Assembly: GCA_002887195.1 (NCBI GenBank)
Contig: PJAB01000658.1
Span: 1 to 22,476, forward strand
Source of the DNA: Chrysochromulina parva
Taxonomy: Eukaryota; Haptophyta; Prymnesiales; Chrysochromulinaceae
DNA: 22,476 nt
Direction of reading: 5' to 3'
This document shows positions 1 through 8,373 of the stretch, in pieces (the stretch's first letter is position 1; every line of letters starts with the position of its first letter). A program made the position numbers and the translations under genes. Below the pieces are notes generated by a model, which worked only from the letters and a program-made list of their open reading frames with translations, ran no database searches and was not told where the DNA came from.

Positions 1-158
1 ACCCACCGCGATTCAGAGCCTGGTCTAGCTTTAGCAGGGACCGGGATGTCGCGCTCACCAGGCTGCCGTTTGTGTAGTTTGATGAACCGCCAATCAACCA
101 ACGCGACCAAGTTTACTCACATGTACACACCCATTCACAATCACACGTGATTCGCAAA

Positions 159-1256
159 ATGGGTGAGGACGCCCTCGACTCCGATGACGCCTCCAACGTA
201 GCCCTCACCAGCAGCAGCACATCGGGCCGCTCGCTCGTAGCCGCGCGCGACCTGGACGCCGGAGTCACCCTCTTTAGCGAGCCAGCGCTCTTCTTTGTGC
301 CGTCAGCGGCCGCCGCGTCATGTGCGCACTGCCTCGCACCGCTCGTCAATAGTCATGCAGTTCGGTGCGATCGCTGCACGCTTGCAAGCTACTGCTGCGA
401 CAGCTGCTGCGATGCGGATGCATCGCTGCACAGCGGCGAGTGCGGCCGCCTCCCGCGCAGCCTCGACGCGACCAGCATGATGCATGCGCGCCTCGCGTTG
501 CGACTTCAGCAGGCCGAGAGGCTCGACAGCGAAGAAGTCGCGGCCAGCGCGGAACCGCTGCGCGCGCTGCTATATGAGCCGGTGCGGCTCTCGCTGTGGA
601 GTTGCCCCAGCGCGGACGGCGGAGCGGTCACCGTCAGCGCTCGAGTCAGCACGTGCGCACTGCCGACGGTGCGCAGCATGATCGGGCAGCTCTGTGGCCG
701 GCACGGGGCGTGCTCACGCTTTGACATGGCGCGTCAGCGGCGCGTGGCGGGCGCGATGGCGCGTGCGGCGGCACAGCTCGAGCCGTCCGCGGCGGGCGAC
801 GCCGACCGCCAGCGCGCCGAAGCGGATGCGCGTCTCGAGGCCCTGTGCTGCGTGCAGCGGAATGTGTTCCACGAATACAGCGTGGATGAGCACTTTGGTG
901 CCGTGTGCCGTGGGGCGAGCTTGCATCTTGGGACGGCGCTGACCCTCAACCATTCGTGTGCGCCGAATGTGGTCACCTTCCACGCGGGCCGCCGCCTAGT
1001 TACACGCACCCTCCGCTCAGTACGGCGCGGCGAGCCATTGACAACATCGTACCTGGACGCGCAGGCGCTGATGCAACCAGCCGCGAGCCGACGCGCCGCA
1101 CTGAGCGCGACGCACGCTTTCGAGTGCACATGCACGCGGTGCGAGGCGGCCGAGCGTGTTGCCGCGGAGCTCGAGCTGCACGCCGCACGCTGCGCGCGCG
1201 ACGGCTGCAAGGGTCTCATCTGTCTACCTCCGCGTGCTTACCGTGGCGCTGGCGAT

Positions 1257-1287
<31 letters not shown>

Positions 1288-2024
1288 GCGAGGGGCGGGC
1301 GGCCCAGCGCGCTGACCTACGATGCCCGGCCTGCGGTGCGACGCACGAGGAGGCACCGCTCGTGCGCGCCTGCCGCGAGGTCTCCCGCGTTCTGCGCTCG
1401 GATGCGAGCGCGCGCTCGGGCGCTGCCCTGGCGGAGCTCGAGGCGGCGGCGCGGCTCGCGGCTCCACTGCACCCGCGGCACAGTGCACGTACCGACCTTG
1501 AACGAGCAATCGCGATGGCCTTGGTGCGCGATGCCAGCGAGGTGGCAGCGACCAGCGAGGCGACAGAGACGGGCGAGGCGGCAGCGACCGAAGGGGCGGC
1601 GATCGCTGAGGCGGCACGCGCGCTGGCTCTGCTGGGGCGCGCGCTGGAGAGCACGGTGACCGTGCTCAAGGCGACGGAGCGGCTGCTGCCCACGTGCCAT
1701 CCGAATGTGGGCGTGCGTCTCGTGTGCCTTGCCAACGTGTCCTTCATTCTACACGCGCGCCAGCCCCTGGGCGGCACGAAGGACGGCAAGAAGGACGGCG
1801 CGAAGGACTGGCTCGCCATCGCAGGCTACGCGTATGCGCGTGCCGAGAAAGTCTTTGACACCGCCTTCGGCAAAGAGAGCCCCGCGGCGCGCCAGGCGGC
1901 CACACAGCTGCGCATGCGCGTGGCGCGGCTCATGCGTAAGCGCGAAGCCGAACATCTGAAAAGGGCGGCCCCCGTGAGCAACGCCAACGGGAGCGCACCG
2001 CCACCGGCACCGGAAACTCATTGA
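159..2024 (+). CDS. SET and MYND domain protein (SMYD-type lysine methyltransferase)
   Basis: This is a probable protein-lysine methyltransferase of about 621 residues with no visible intron. The SET domain starts near residue 24 (S-L-V-A-A-R-D-L-D-A-G) and is interrupted by a MYND zinc finger at residues 55-95: C55, C58, C70, C73, C79, C83, H91 and C95 in C-x2-C, C-x2-C, YC-x3-C, H-x3-C spacing. The SAM-binding core follows, with NHSCAPN at about 264-270 and GEPLTTSYLD near 291-300. A cysteine-rich post-SET segment (CTCTRC, then CPACG) comes next, then a helical alanine-rich C-terminal region like the TPR-like tail of SMYD proteins. The SMYD family methylates histone and non-histone lysines; the substrate here cannot be inferred. 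A GACGAG hexamer run (about 1255-1290) encodes an Asp/Glu stretch inside the post-SET region. The ATG at 159 has A at -3 and G at +4; the frame stays open slightly upstream but only through GTG. Confidence 0.9.
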
Positions 2025-2440
2025 TGAACCATGACAAAGGTCAACACTTCTACTTGTAGTCGGGTTTGATAATTATCCACCGGGTTGGCCGCTCTTTCCG
2101 TTCGTTGTTCTTACGCGTACAGCCCTTGGTACCAGATTTGTGCGGGGAACGGTTACTCTGTCTTCCGTTCCCTGACCGCAGACCGGTTGACCGGACCGGT
2201 TCGCGTTCGCCGACGCGACGCCGGACCGGTTCCGGTAGGTTTAGCGGGTCGCGCATCCGTTTACGATTCGATTTATGATGCCATTAGCATTAGGGACCTA
2301 CGCATTGGACCTACCGAGCTGGTTCGACGCTACCATACGACACCGTGTCAAAAGGTGTCAAGTTCGCGCGAAAAGACATGCCTCTACGTTTCAGTCGGGC
2401 TCTGGAAACTGACATCCTTTTTGGCGAAATCCATGTCGAA
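2025..2440. other. Convergent intergenic region
   Basis: This 416-bp stretch separates the 3' ends of two converging genes, and no coding frame in it is convincing. It is less GC-rich than the genes and holds a cluster of ACCGGT-type palindromes, including the 12-mer CCGGACCGGTTC at 2191-2202 and again at 2221-2232. A small inverted repeat GACACC/GGTGTC lies at 2339-2344 and 2354-2359, about 80-100 nt past the stop of the leftward gene, and overlaps a GTCAAAAGGT motif at 2347-2356. Confidence 0.6.
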
Positions 2441-4528
2441 CTAGATGCACTGATGCACCGTTGCGCGTGTGGCCGTCGGCTCGTAGCCGACGTAGAGCTC
2501 GGCGATGCCACTGCAGCCCTTGACAGCTTCGCGCAGCGCCTGCTGGCTGGCCGCGGAGAAGCCATTTCCTTCGCAACTAATCCGGACGGGCCCGTGGGGA
2601 AAGGAGCAGTGCTTGACGACGTAGGTGAGAGTGTCTACGAGGTTCTTAACCTGCTCATCGTCACTGCCAAACTGGAGGCCAAAGAAGGAGACGATGTTGT
2701 GCCCGAGGCTGATGTTGGGGTACGTGTCGAAGGCCGCCGTAAAGCCGGACGCATACAACTCAATCACCATCGTCATGTCCGCTTTCGACGACGTGAACGC
2801 GAGTGAGCCGCTCTCAACCCGACGGCGCATCGTCTCTGCGAAGGCAGATGGGCTGAGCGGCGCGGGCCGGCCGGCTCGGAGCGCCTGCCGGAGCCCGTCC
2901 AAGCTGTCTGGCATGATTGGCAGCCCACTCGGGCTTCGCGTCACGTTCGGCGCGAGGGCGGCACTTCCCGCTCGCGAGACGTCGTAGAAGCGGTCGTCCC
3001 ACAAGCAGTTGTGGTGCTTGACCAGGGCACTCGCGCATCCCTCGAAGAAACACCAGCCGCGATCCTCCCATGCGCGAGTGTTGCCGTACGGGTCGCCATC
3101 GACGCCCTTGGGCAGGGCGCTCGCCAGCTGCAGCACGTGCGTGAACGGGTGCATGTACCAGCCGTTCATCTTGGTGAGCCCACGCTTGAAGCGCGCATCG
3201 TCCTCGGGCGTGCGCGGCGCCTGCGGCAGTGAACAGTAGTCCCACATGACGCCAATCGTGCCGTGCGCGCTGCCGACCGACGAGAGCATCGACCGAAGCA
3301 CAGGGGCCACGCGTCGCAGCTGCTCGCCCAGTCGGTCAGGATGCTCCTTATCGAGCCAGGCGTACGAGAGCACCAGGATCGCGAGGCAGTCGTACTCGTG
3401 CCACGCAGACGCGAGCCGCCACGCATTCGATCGACCAATGCGCGCGCTGCTCGGCACCTCTTGCCAGCGCGGCACGATGCCTCCCATCTCGGCGAGCTCG
3501 ACCAGGTATCTCGCGTCAATCAGATCGAGGTCCTCGAGCATCGCCTCCACCGCCGGACCGCCAAACTTGGTCCACAGGTCGTCGCCCGGGCGCAGCTCCT
3601 TGATCGAGAGGGGCTCGGCCTCCGCGGCCTGCGCGCGCTCATCTTGCGCACGCGCGGCCCCGTCGGCGGCGCTTCGCAGCATGGCCTGATGCGCGGCGGG
3701 GCCGTCCTTGAGCATCTCATGCACGAACTGCGCCTCCGTCAGCGCCCGCCGCTCCTCAAAGCGCCGACAGTGCGTCTCCTCGAGCTGGGCGCGCTCTGTC
3801 GCCTCACGACGGGTAGAGTGCATCTGAATCGCCTTCGCTTGCCGCGCACGCCGCTCCGCCTTGCGCTGCTCGCTCGCCGCCTCGCGGAGCTCTTGGGTGC
3901 GTCTGCGCCTCTTCTCGTTGCCTAGCCAGCGCACGAATCGGCGCATGAGCGGCCACAGAGTCGAGGGTGGGGCGCCCCCGCTTTCCACGCCCCCGCTTGC
4001 CACGCCACTACTGGGGCCGCTACTGGGACCGGCGCTGCTCTGCGACAGTCGACCGCCAGTCTGAACCTGGGTCCGCGTACGTCGGAACTGGCCGAAGAGG
4101 CGCCTCCCAGATCGTGATGGCGCTGGCAGGAGCGGTGCAGGTGGCGGCGATGCGGATCGACTCGTGTACCTGCTCGTGGGAGGCATACTCTCCGGTCGCT
4201 TGATACGTTTTGCATCCACGGCCTCTGCCCTCGCTAGGCGCTGCAGGAAATCGTCACCTGCCTCAGGCCCTTGGGGCGCCGCCGCCGCCGTTGGAGAGGG
4301 CGGCTGTGAGGGTGCCTGCGAGGGCGGCTGTGAGGCCGGCTGCAAAGGCTGCTTCGGGAATAGGTTCTTGAGCGAATCAGAGAAGCGCCGCAGCAGGCCC
4401 GGCGCCTTGTGGGGTGTCGACGCACCCGTTCCTCTCTCGGTTCGGCGGGTTACGGGTGCGCTCTTGGGTCGAGCTCGACTGTGCGCCTCTTTCTTCCTCT
4501 GGGATGACGGAGGCCGTTTAGGTGGCAT
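2441..4528 (-). CDS. HET-domain-like protein with coiled coil
   Basis: A predicted protein of 695 residues from the first ATG. Residues 1-190 are basic, Pro/Ser/Gln-rich and probably disordered. Residues about 195-270 are a highly charged Arg/Glu helix, likely a coiled coil. Residues about 380-500 carry three motifs in the order and spacing of the fungal heterokaryon-incompatibility (HET) domain: LSYAWLD (387-393; compare LSYCWG), GVMWDYCSLPQ (426-436; compare LWIDALCINQ), and DRGWCFFEG (489-497; compare RAWTLQE), with a conserved-looking F..GL..MNGWY between the last two. HET domains are distantly TIR-like and act in cell death or non-self recognition in fungi; that role here is only inference. 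The C-terminus (about 645-690) weakly resembles a leucine-rich-repeat unit. I recall similar predicted proteins in haptophytes but no name for them. The N-terminus is uncertain because of a possible short upstream exon. Confidence 0.75.
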   Translation of the reverse strand: MPPKRPPSSQRKKEAHSRARPKSAPVTRRTERGTGASTPHKAPGLLRRFSDSLKNLFPKQPLQPASQPPSQAPSQPPSPTAAAAPQGPEAGDDFLQRLARAEAVDAKRIKRPESMPPTSRYTSRSASPPPAPLLPAPSRSGRRLFGQFRRTRTQVQTGGRLSQSSAGPSSGPSSGVASGGVESGGAPPSTLWPLMRRFVRWLGNEKRRRRTQELREAASEQRKAERRARQAKAIQMHSTRREATERAQLEETHCRRFEERRALTEAQFVHEMLKDGPAAHQAMLRSAADGAARAQDERAQAAEAEPLSIKELRPGDDLWTKFGGPAVEAMLEDLDLIDARYLVELAEMGGIVPRWQEVPSSARIGRSNAWRLASAWHEYDCLAILVLSYAWLDKEHPDRLGEQLRRVAPVLRSMLSSVGSAHGTIGVMWDYCSLPQAPRTPEDDARFKRGLTKMNGWYMHPFTHVLQLASALPKGVDGDPYGNTRAWEDRGWCFFEGCASALVKHHNCLWDDRFYDVSRAGSAALAPNVTRSPSGLPIMPDSLDGLRQALRAGRPAPLSPSAFAETMRRRVESGSLAFTSSKADMTMVIELYASGFTAAFDTYPNISLGHNIVSFFGLQFGSDDEQVKNLVDTLTYVVKHCSFPHGPVRISCEGNGFSAASQQALREAVKGCSGIAELYVGYEPTATRATVHQCI

Positions 4529-4760
4529 AACTCGGCCAGCGCGAGTTAAGTGGCTCCGGCCAGAGAATCGGAAGCGCGTTCGTGCGCGCCGTCCACTGTG
4601 TTGTGTGACGTCGTCAAAGACGAGCGTCGCCAAACTCGCGGAACTTACCCGGAACAGACCATCTATCTCCAAAACTTCGGTGTGACGGTTCAAAACACCA
4701 ATCCCAGTCAGTCAGTCATACAGTTTCGTCGCGGTCACCCCGCGCTACCCAATCCCGTTC

Positions 4761-4786
4761 AAAAACACCGGGGGAGCCGGGACACT
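4761..4786. repeat. Dispersed G-rich element, copy A
   Basis: An A-rich start followed by CACCGGGGGAGCCGGG and then ACACT. It matches the element at 13076-13102 apart from a two-base and a one-base gap, and that copy is also followed, after a short insertion, by CGGGACACT. It lies about 230 bp upstream of the HET-like start codon. Confidence 0.5.
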
Positions 4787-4942
4787 TAACGCGGTTCACA
4801 CACAGATGAAAACAAGTACAAGACCGGCACCGAGGGGTCCGAGCGTTCAAACGACTCAAGAGAGGCCACCGGAGTGCACAGAAACCGCGACCGCGGAGCC
4901 CGTCGCGGCACCCCTCCATTCACCAAAGTGCCCTGTAACGGT

Positions 4943-4960
4943 TAAAAGACACCGGGGGGA
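4943..4960. repeat. Dispersed G-rich element, copy B
   Basis: The sequence TAAAAGACACCGGGGGGA matches the first half of the copy at 13076-13102 and then diverges. It is about 415 bp upstream of the HET-like start codon and 180 bp from copy A, in the same orientation. Confidence 0.45.
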
Positions 4961-5290
4961 GACGCAACACCGCAGCGGCACGCACCCCCGTGCCGGTCCG
5001 AGGTCGAGAGAGTGGTAGAGAACCGGGGTGACCTGTAGACGCACAGGAACACACAACACTTGACGACAGTCTCCGCTTATTCGCATGTGTGTTCCATAGC
5101 ATGTCTGCACAGTTCAGTGACCCAACCACGAAAAGCTCCGCCGCCGGCCGCGATCAGCCCGAGAGTAGGCCACACTGCCAGATCGTCGTGCTTGTTTTCC
5201 GTCGTGAACGGCGGTTGCGGAGGGCTTCTTCGGAGGACGGAGCCCAGCTGGACTGAGCGGCGACGTGCACCCTGGACCGAATCTCGCCCT

Positions 5291-5477
5291 AATCTCGCCC
5301 GAATCTCGCCCCTGGCCACTTGCAATCTCGCCCGAATCTCGCCCCTGGCCACTTGCAATCTCGCCCGAATCTCGCCCCTGGCCACTTGCAATCTCGCCCG
5401 AATCTCGCCCCTGGCCACTTGCAATCTCGCCCCTGGCCACTTGCAATCTCGCCCGAATCTCGCCCCTGGCCACTTGC
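5291..5477. repeat. 33-bp minisatellite built from 11-bp modules
   Basis: The unit is three 11-mers: AATCTCGCCCG, AATCTCGCCCC and TGGCCACTTGC. Full copies occupy 5291-5323, 5324-5356, 5357-5389, 5390-5422 and 5445-5477. The copy at 5423-5444 is 22 bp and lacks the first 11-mer. A partial match (AATCTCGCCCT) precedes the array at 5280-5290. The copies are identical to each other, which suggests recent expansion. The array ends 14 bp from the stop codon of the leftward aminotransferase, so it would lie in that gene's 3' untranslated region. Confidence 0.95.
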
Positions 5478-5491
5478 GCGCCGTCCGTCTG

Positions 5492-6778
5492 TCAGTCTTT
5501 CTCGCCCCGGAGCACTTTGTTCATCGCGCCGGCGACGTACTCGACATCATCGGGCTTGAGAGCCGCCATACATGCGCGCCCGTCACGGGTCATGTACACG
5601 TGGTAGCGCTCTCGTAGGGCATCCACATGCTGCGCGCTCAGCCCCGTGTACGCGAACATGCCAATCTGGGCTGTGAGATGCTCCCACCGACCGCCGTCCG
5701 GTGCGGGTGCTCCGAGGCGCACGAGCGCGGCGGCGAGCTCGGCGCGCATGCGGCGCACACGGCCCGCCATCACGAGGAGCTCGGCGCGCCACGCCGCCGA
5801 GAGGGCGGGATCGCCGAGCACGAGGCTCGCGAGCCGGGCTCCGTGCAGCGGCGGTGAGCTGTACACGGGTCGTACCACCCGCTGCTTCACGTTCGAGAGA
5901 ACCGCTGCCGCCTCCGCTGCGGAGGCGGTCACAAAGTTGACGGCGCCCACCCTCTCGCCATACAGGCCCATGCTCTTTGCGTACGACTGGCACACGATCG
6001 GCAGCACGCCCGCCGCCTCGAAGCAGCGCACCGACGCCGCATCCGCATCGAGGTCGCCGGACGCGTATCCCTGGTACGCTGAGTCGAAGACAGCGAGCAG
6101 ACCACGCTTCGCAAATGTGCCAGCGAGGACCTCCCACTGCTCGGGCGTCGGGTCGACGCCCGTCGGGTTGTGAGCGCAAGCGTGGAGCAGCACCGCGCTC
6201 CCCACCGGCACCATCGTCGCCAGCGCCTCGTGCATCGCCTCGAAGTCAAGCGTTGTGCCCGTGCGCTTGTCCAAGTACGGGTAGCTTCGCACCTCGAGGC
6301 CGGCAGCACCGAAGATCTGCGCGTGGTTGGACCATGAGGGCTCGGGCAGGTAGATCTCTGTGAAGCCCCCCACGAGCCGCAGCGTGCTCGCCGCAACGCT
6401 CACCGCGCCCGTGCCCGAGATGGTCTGCATCGTGGCCACTCGGCCCTCGCGCAGAGCGGCGCTCCCAGCGCCGAAGACGAGCTCCGCCGAGAGCTTGCGA
6501 AATGTTGCATCGCCCTCAATAGGCAGGTACTCCTTGAAGGTGCGCCCGCTCTGCAGTTCGCTCGCCACGCGGCCCTCCGCCTCCTTGATAGATGAGAGCA
6601 CGTAGGGCTTGCCCTCGTCGGTGCGATAGACGCCCTGACCAAGGTTGACCTTCTTCGGGAACTTGTCCTCAAGGAACATGGCCGTCATACCCAGGATCGG
6701 ATCGGCCGGCATCGGCTTGACGGCGCTCCAAGAGGACAGCAGCCGTCGGGACGGAGGTGCCAAAGCGCGACGCATCAT
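5492..6778 (-). CDS. Aspartate aminotransferase, probably mitochondrial
   Basis: A PLP-dependent fold-type I aminotransferase of 428 residues that interconverts aspartate plus 2-oxoglutarate with oxaloacetate plus glutamate. Residues matching the family active site are visible: Y84 in KEYLPI, W149 in PEPSWSNH, N204 in HACAHNPTGVDPTPEQW, D232 and Y235 in FDSAYQGYASGDLD, the PLP-binding lysine K268 in SYAKSMGLYGERVG, R276, and R401 in TRDGR for the substrate alpha-carboxylate. The start at 6778 gives M-M-R-R-A-L-A-P-P-S-R-R-L-L-S-S, an Arg/Ser-rich leader without acidic residues, as expected of a mitochondrial presequence. The length matches mitochondrial-type enzymes. The segment after R401 reads ACMAAL where the family usually has a Gly in this loop, a small deviation. 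The gene is intronless. Two ATTGGG sites upstream could be inverted CCAAT boxes. Confidence 0.95.
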   Translation of the reverse strand: MMRRALAPPSRRLLSSWSAVKPMPADPILGMTAMFLEDKFPKKVNLGQGVYRTDEGKPYVLSSIKEAEGRVASELQSGRTFKEYLPIEGDATFRKLSAELVFGAGSAALREGRVATMQTISGTGAVSVAASTLRLVGGFTEIYLPEPSWSNHAQIFGAAGLEVRSYPYLDKRTGTTLDFEAMHEALATMVPVGSAVLLHACAHNPTGVDPTPEQWEVLAGTFAKRGLLAVFDSAYQGYASGDLDADAASVRCFEAAGVLPIVCQSYAKSMGLYGERVGAVNFVTASAAEAAAVLSNVKQRVVRPVYSSPPLHGARLASLVLGDPALSAAWRAELLVMAGRVRRMRAELAAALVRLGAPAPDGGRWEHLTAQIGMFAYTGLSAQHVDALRERYHVYMTRDGRACMAALKPDDVEYVAGAMNKVLRGEKD

Positions 6779-6886
6779 GCAGCCAGTCAATCAGTAATGT
6801 CGCGGCCACACCCGCGCTCACCACACATCTCACAACCGACCGCATGTCGCAAAGCGGGACTTTGACATGCGGGAGGTGTGAACGTG

Positions 6887-6937
6887 ATTGGGAGACCTTT
6901 TTCTAAACGTGACGGGTGAAAGGTGAGGGCGATTGGG
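6887..6937 (-). promoter_or_regulatory. Paired CCAAT-type motifs upstream of aspartate aminotransferase
   Basis: ATTGGG on the + strand at 6887-6892 and 6932-6937 reads CCCAAT in the direction of the aminotransferase gene, about 110 and 155 bp before its ATG. They sit in the 165-bp gap between that gene and the next leftward gene. Motif match only; the function is inferred from the general role of CCAAT boxes. Confidence 0.3.
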
Positions 6938-6943
6938 TTCGCG

Positions 6944-7891
6944 TCATCGGGCCGGTTCCACCTCCTGCGGTGAGTATGGCCGAAAGACCCACTGTGTCCT
7001 GATGGAGTCATCTTCGACGCGTTGAACGCGTCTGAGATCCAGCAGCGGCTGATGTTGAGGAGGAGCGGCTGGATGGAGGGACATGGCTGGGGCCGGTGGT
7101 GCCTCGCGCCACAGCCTCCAGATGGCACAGTTCAGCCTCTTGAGCGCCACGCGGTCTGGTGAGAGCTCCTCCTGAGACACAAGTGCGCACCCGAGTCCCT
7201 CGCGTGCGGCCGCCTCAAAGAAGACTTTCTCGACGTCGGGCGCGCCGCGATACGATTGGCAGAGCAGCGCCACGCTCGCTCGTACACCTGGCTCGCAATG
7301 AGGTAGCAGCAGCGCGAGCACCGCCACGAGCGAGTGTGCATACTTCTCGTCATAGTACAAACAGTCTGCTGCCAGGATGAGATCAAAGCCACCGCTAATT
7401 GCCAGCGCCGGAGGCAAGGCGCCCGTCCTTTGAACTTCGTCCCAATCGCAAGCGCAGCGCACAAACGTCCCAGGTGCAGCCTGCAGCAAACTGTCGTTCG
7501 TGTGCACGTTGGATGCTGACAGCTCCAAAAATTTGTCCGTGTGGACGCAAAGTGACGATCCCAAAAGGTGCGTGCTCATCGATAAGTAGCCGGCCCCCGC
7601 TCCCAGTTCGACGGCACGCTTACCAGCAACAAGCTCAGCGCGATTCGCAGACAGATAACGCTGCATGACGTGCGAGCCCTTCCAAACATCTCTTCCAGTC
7701 TGACGGCCACCCCGCGCAATCGTCATTACTAGCCCGTTGTCGAAGATGCGCTGCCGCCCACCACCGCTCTCCGTCGGCTCGGGCAAGGGCAAGATCATCC
7801 TGGCTTCCTCGGGCCCGATCAGCATTCCGGGCATCGCGATGTTCCCGGGTAGCATCATGTCGACCGCACCCGCGTTTCCACATGAATTCAT
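6944..7891 (-). CDS. Methyltransf_16 (METTL21/FAM86-like) protein methyltransferase
   Basis: A class I SAM-dependent methyltransferase of 315 residues from the first ATG. Family signatures appear in order: GRDVWKGSHVMQRYL (66-80), the segment that precedes the SAM fold in this family; motif I VELGAGAGYLS (94-104); an acidic residue after strand 2 in VHTDK; a DWDEV segment near 149; and LILAADCLYYDEKY (171-184), which matches the LxAxDxxY signature of the METTL21/FAM86 group. That group mostly trimethylates lysines on translation factors and chaperones; the substrate here is unknown. The last 60 residues are Pro/Ala/Gln-rich and probably disordered. The gene is divergent from a second protein of the same broad family starting at 8374. 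Confidence 0.85.
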   Translation of the reverse strand: MNSCGNAGAVDMMLPGNIAMPGMLIGPEEARMILPLPEPTESGGGRQRIFDNGLVMTIARGGRQTGRDVWKGSHVMQRYLSANRAELVAGKRAVELGAGAGYLSMSTHLLGSSLCVHTDKFLELSASNVHTNDSLLQAAPGTFVRCACDWDEVQRTGALPPALAISGGFDLILAADCLYYDEKYAHSLVAVLALLLPHCEPGVRASVALLCQSYRGAPDVEKVFFEAAAREGLGCALVSQEELSPDRVALKRLNCAIWRLWREAPPAPAMSLHPAAPPQHQPLLDLRRVQRVEDDSIRTQWVFRPYSPQEVEPAR

Positions 7892-8006
7892 GATGAAAAC
7901 ACACAACACGAATTCACACAGCACGTAGGACTCTCGCAGCCGATGTGGTTATTACATGTATTCGACACCCAAGACACACGGGCAGGAACAGAGCATGTGT
8001 ACCGTA

Positions 8007-8131
8007 CCTAGCACCGGTTGTCGCGTGTGTCGTGTTAACGTTCAAACACGAGCAAGTATCGACACTCTGTGGACTGTACCGGGGTACGGGTACGTGAACG
8101 TGAACGCGACACACGCGACAACCGTGTTACG
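8007..8131. repeat. Long imperfect inverted repeat (hairpin)
   Basis: GGTTGTCGCGTGTGTCG at 8016-8032 is the exact reverse complement of 8107-8123. Pairing continues inwards to 8044/8095 with one mismatch and one G-T pair, giving 29-bp arms around a 50-nt loop. Allowing one bulged base (8014), it continues outwards to 8007/8131. I saw no clear target-site duplication. It could be a structured RNA, a small mobile-element remnant or a cruciform-forming promoter element. Confidence 0.8.
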
Positions 8132-8184
8132 GCACTGGTAGACTGGTAGGAGCACCACAGCACACGCTTCTCGCCGCACCCGCC

Positions 8185-8232
8185 ATGTCCATGAGCTTCA
8201 AGCTCACCATGGGCAACATGTCGCCCTTCTAA
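8185..8232 (+). CDS. Possible 15-codon micro-ORF or terminal exon
   Basis: The frame reads MSMSFKLTMGNMSPF and then TAA. It is preceded by a pyrimidine- and CCG-rich segment, and CACCACAG ends at 8160, which could serve as a 3' splice site if this is the last exon of an unrecognised gene. The frame stays open upstream of the ATG, so a terminal exon is as likely as a free ORF. It could equally be an upstream ORF of the gene at 8374, or chance. I do not recognise the peptide. Confidence 0.2.
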   Translation: MSMSFKLTMGNMSPF

Positions 8233-8373
8233 ACCGCCCCCGTGCGGTGTCAATGTGTGAATGTGAATGTGAATGTGTGTCTGTGTGATTTGCATGGTGA
8301 TTTGCTGTTCTATTGGCGGCCGAGTATTTACAGACAGTTCACACCTCACGAGGGATAACGGACTGGGAAATAC

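Larger units (their letters stand above)
4529..5491. other. Intergenic region upstream of the HET-like gene
   Basis: Nearly 1 kb without a convincing gene lies between two leftward genes. It should hold the HET-like promoter and the aminotransferase 3' end. It contains CCAATCCC twice (4698-4705 and 4749-4756), a GTCA tetramer run (about 4706-4717), two copies of a dispersed GACACCGGGGGGAG-type element (4761-4786 and 4943-4960), and a 33-bp minisatellite (5291-5477). The reading frames across the minisatellite stay open only because its period is a multiple of three. Confidence 0.6.
7892..8373. promoter_or_regulatory. Bidirectional intergenic region between two methyltransferase genes
   Basis: This 482-bp gap separates two head-to-head genes and should carry both promoters. 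It contains a long imperfect inverted repeat (8007-8131), a 15-codon ORF (8185-8232), a TGTGAA/TGTG-rich tract (about 8250-8290), and ATTGG at 8311-8315, about 60 bp before the rightward ATG. No longer gene is supported. Confidence 0.5.

Noticed and set aside
147..158. GTG start for the SMYD protein, and similar GTG/TTG starts elsewhere (for example 4693, 6790, 7924, 13031, 17701, 18717, 19316)
   Set aside because: A eukaryotic nuclear gene is expected to use ATG. In most cases an ATG follows within a few codons and gives a sensible N-terminus.
1..158. Possible 3' end of another gene at the left edge
   Set aside because: No frame there carries a recognisable protein, and the stretch is too short to judge.
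5291..5477. CRISPR-like array
   Set aside because: The repeats are directly adjacent with no unique spacers, the unit contains internal 11-bp repeats, and the context is eukaryotic; it is a minisatellite.
5060..5617. Open frames of 79-185 codons across the minisatellite on both strands
   Set aside because: They stay open only because the 33-bp period is divisible by three and the unit lacks stop codons; no non-repeat part resembles a protein.
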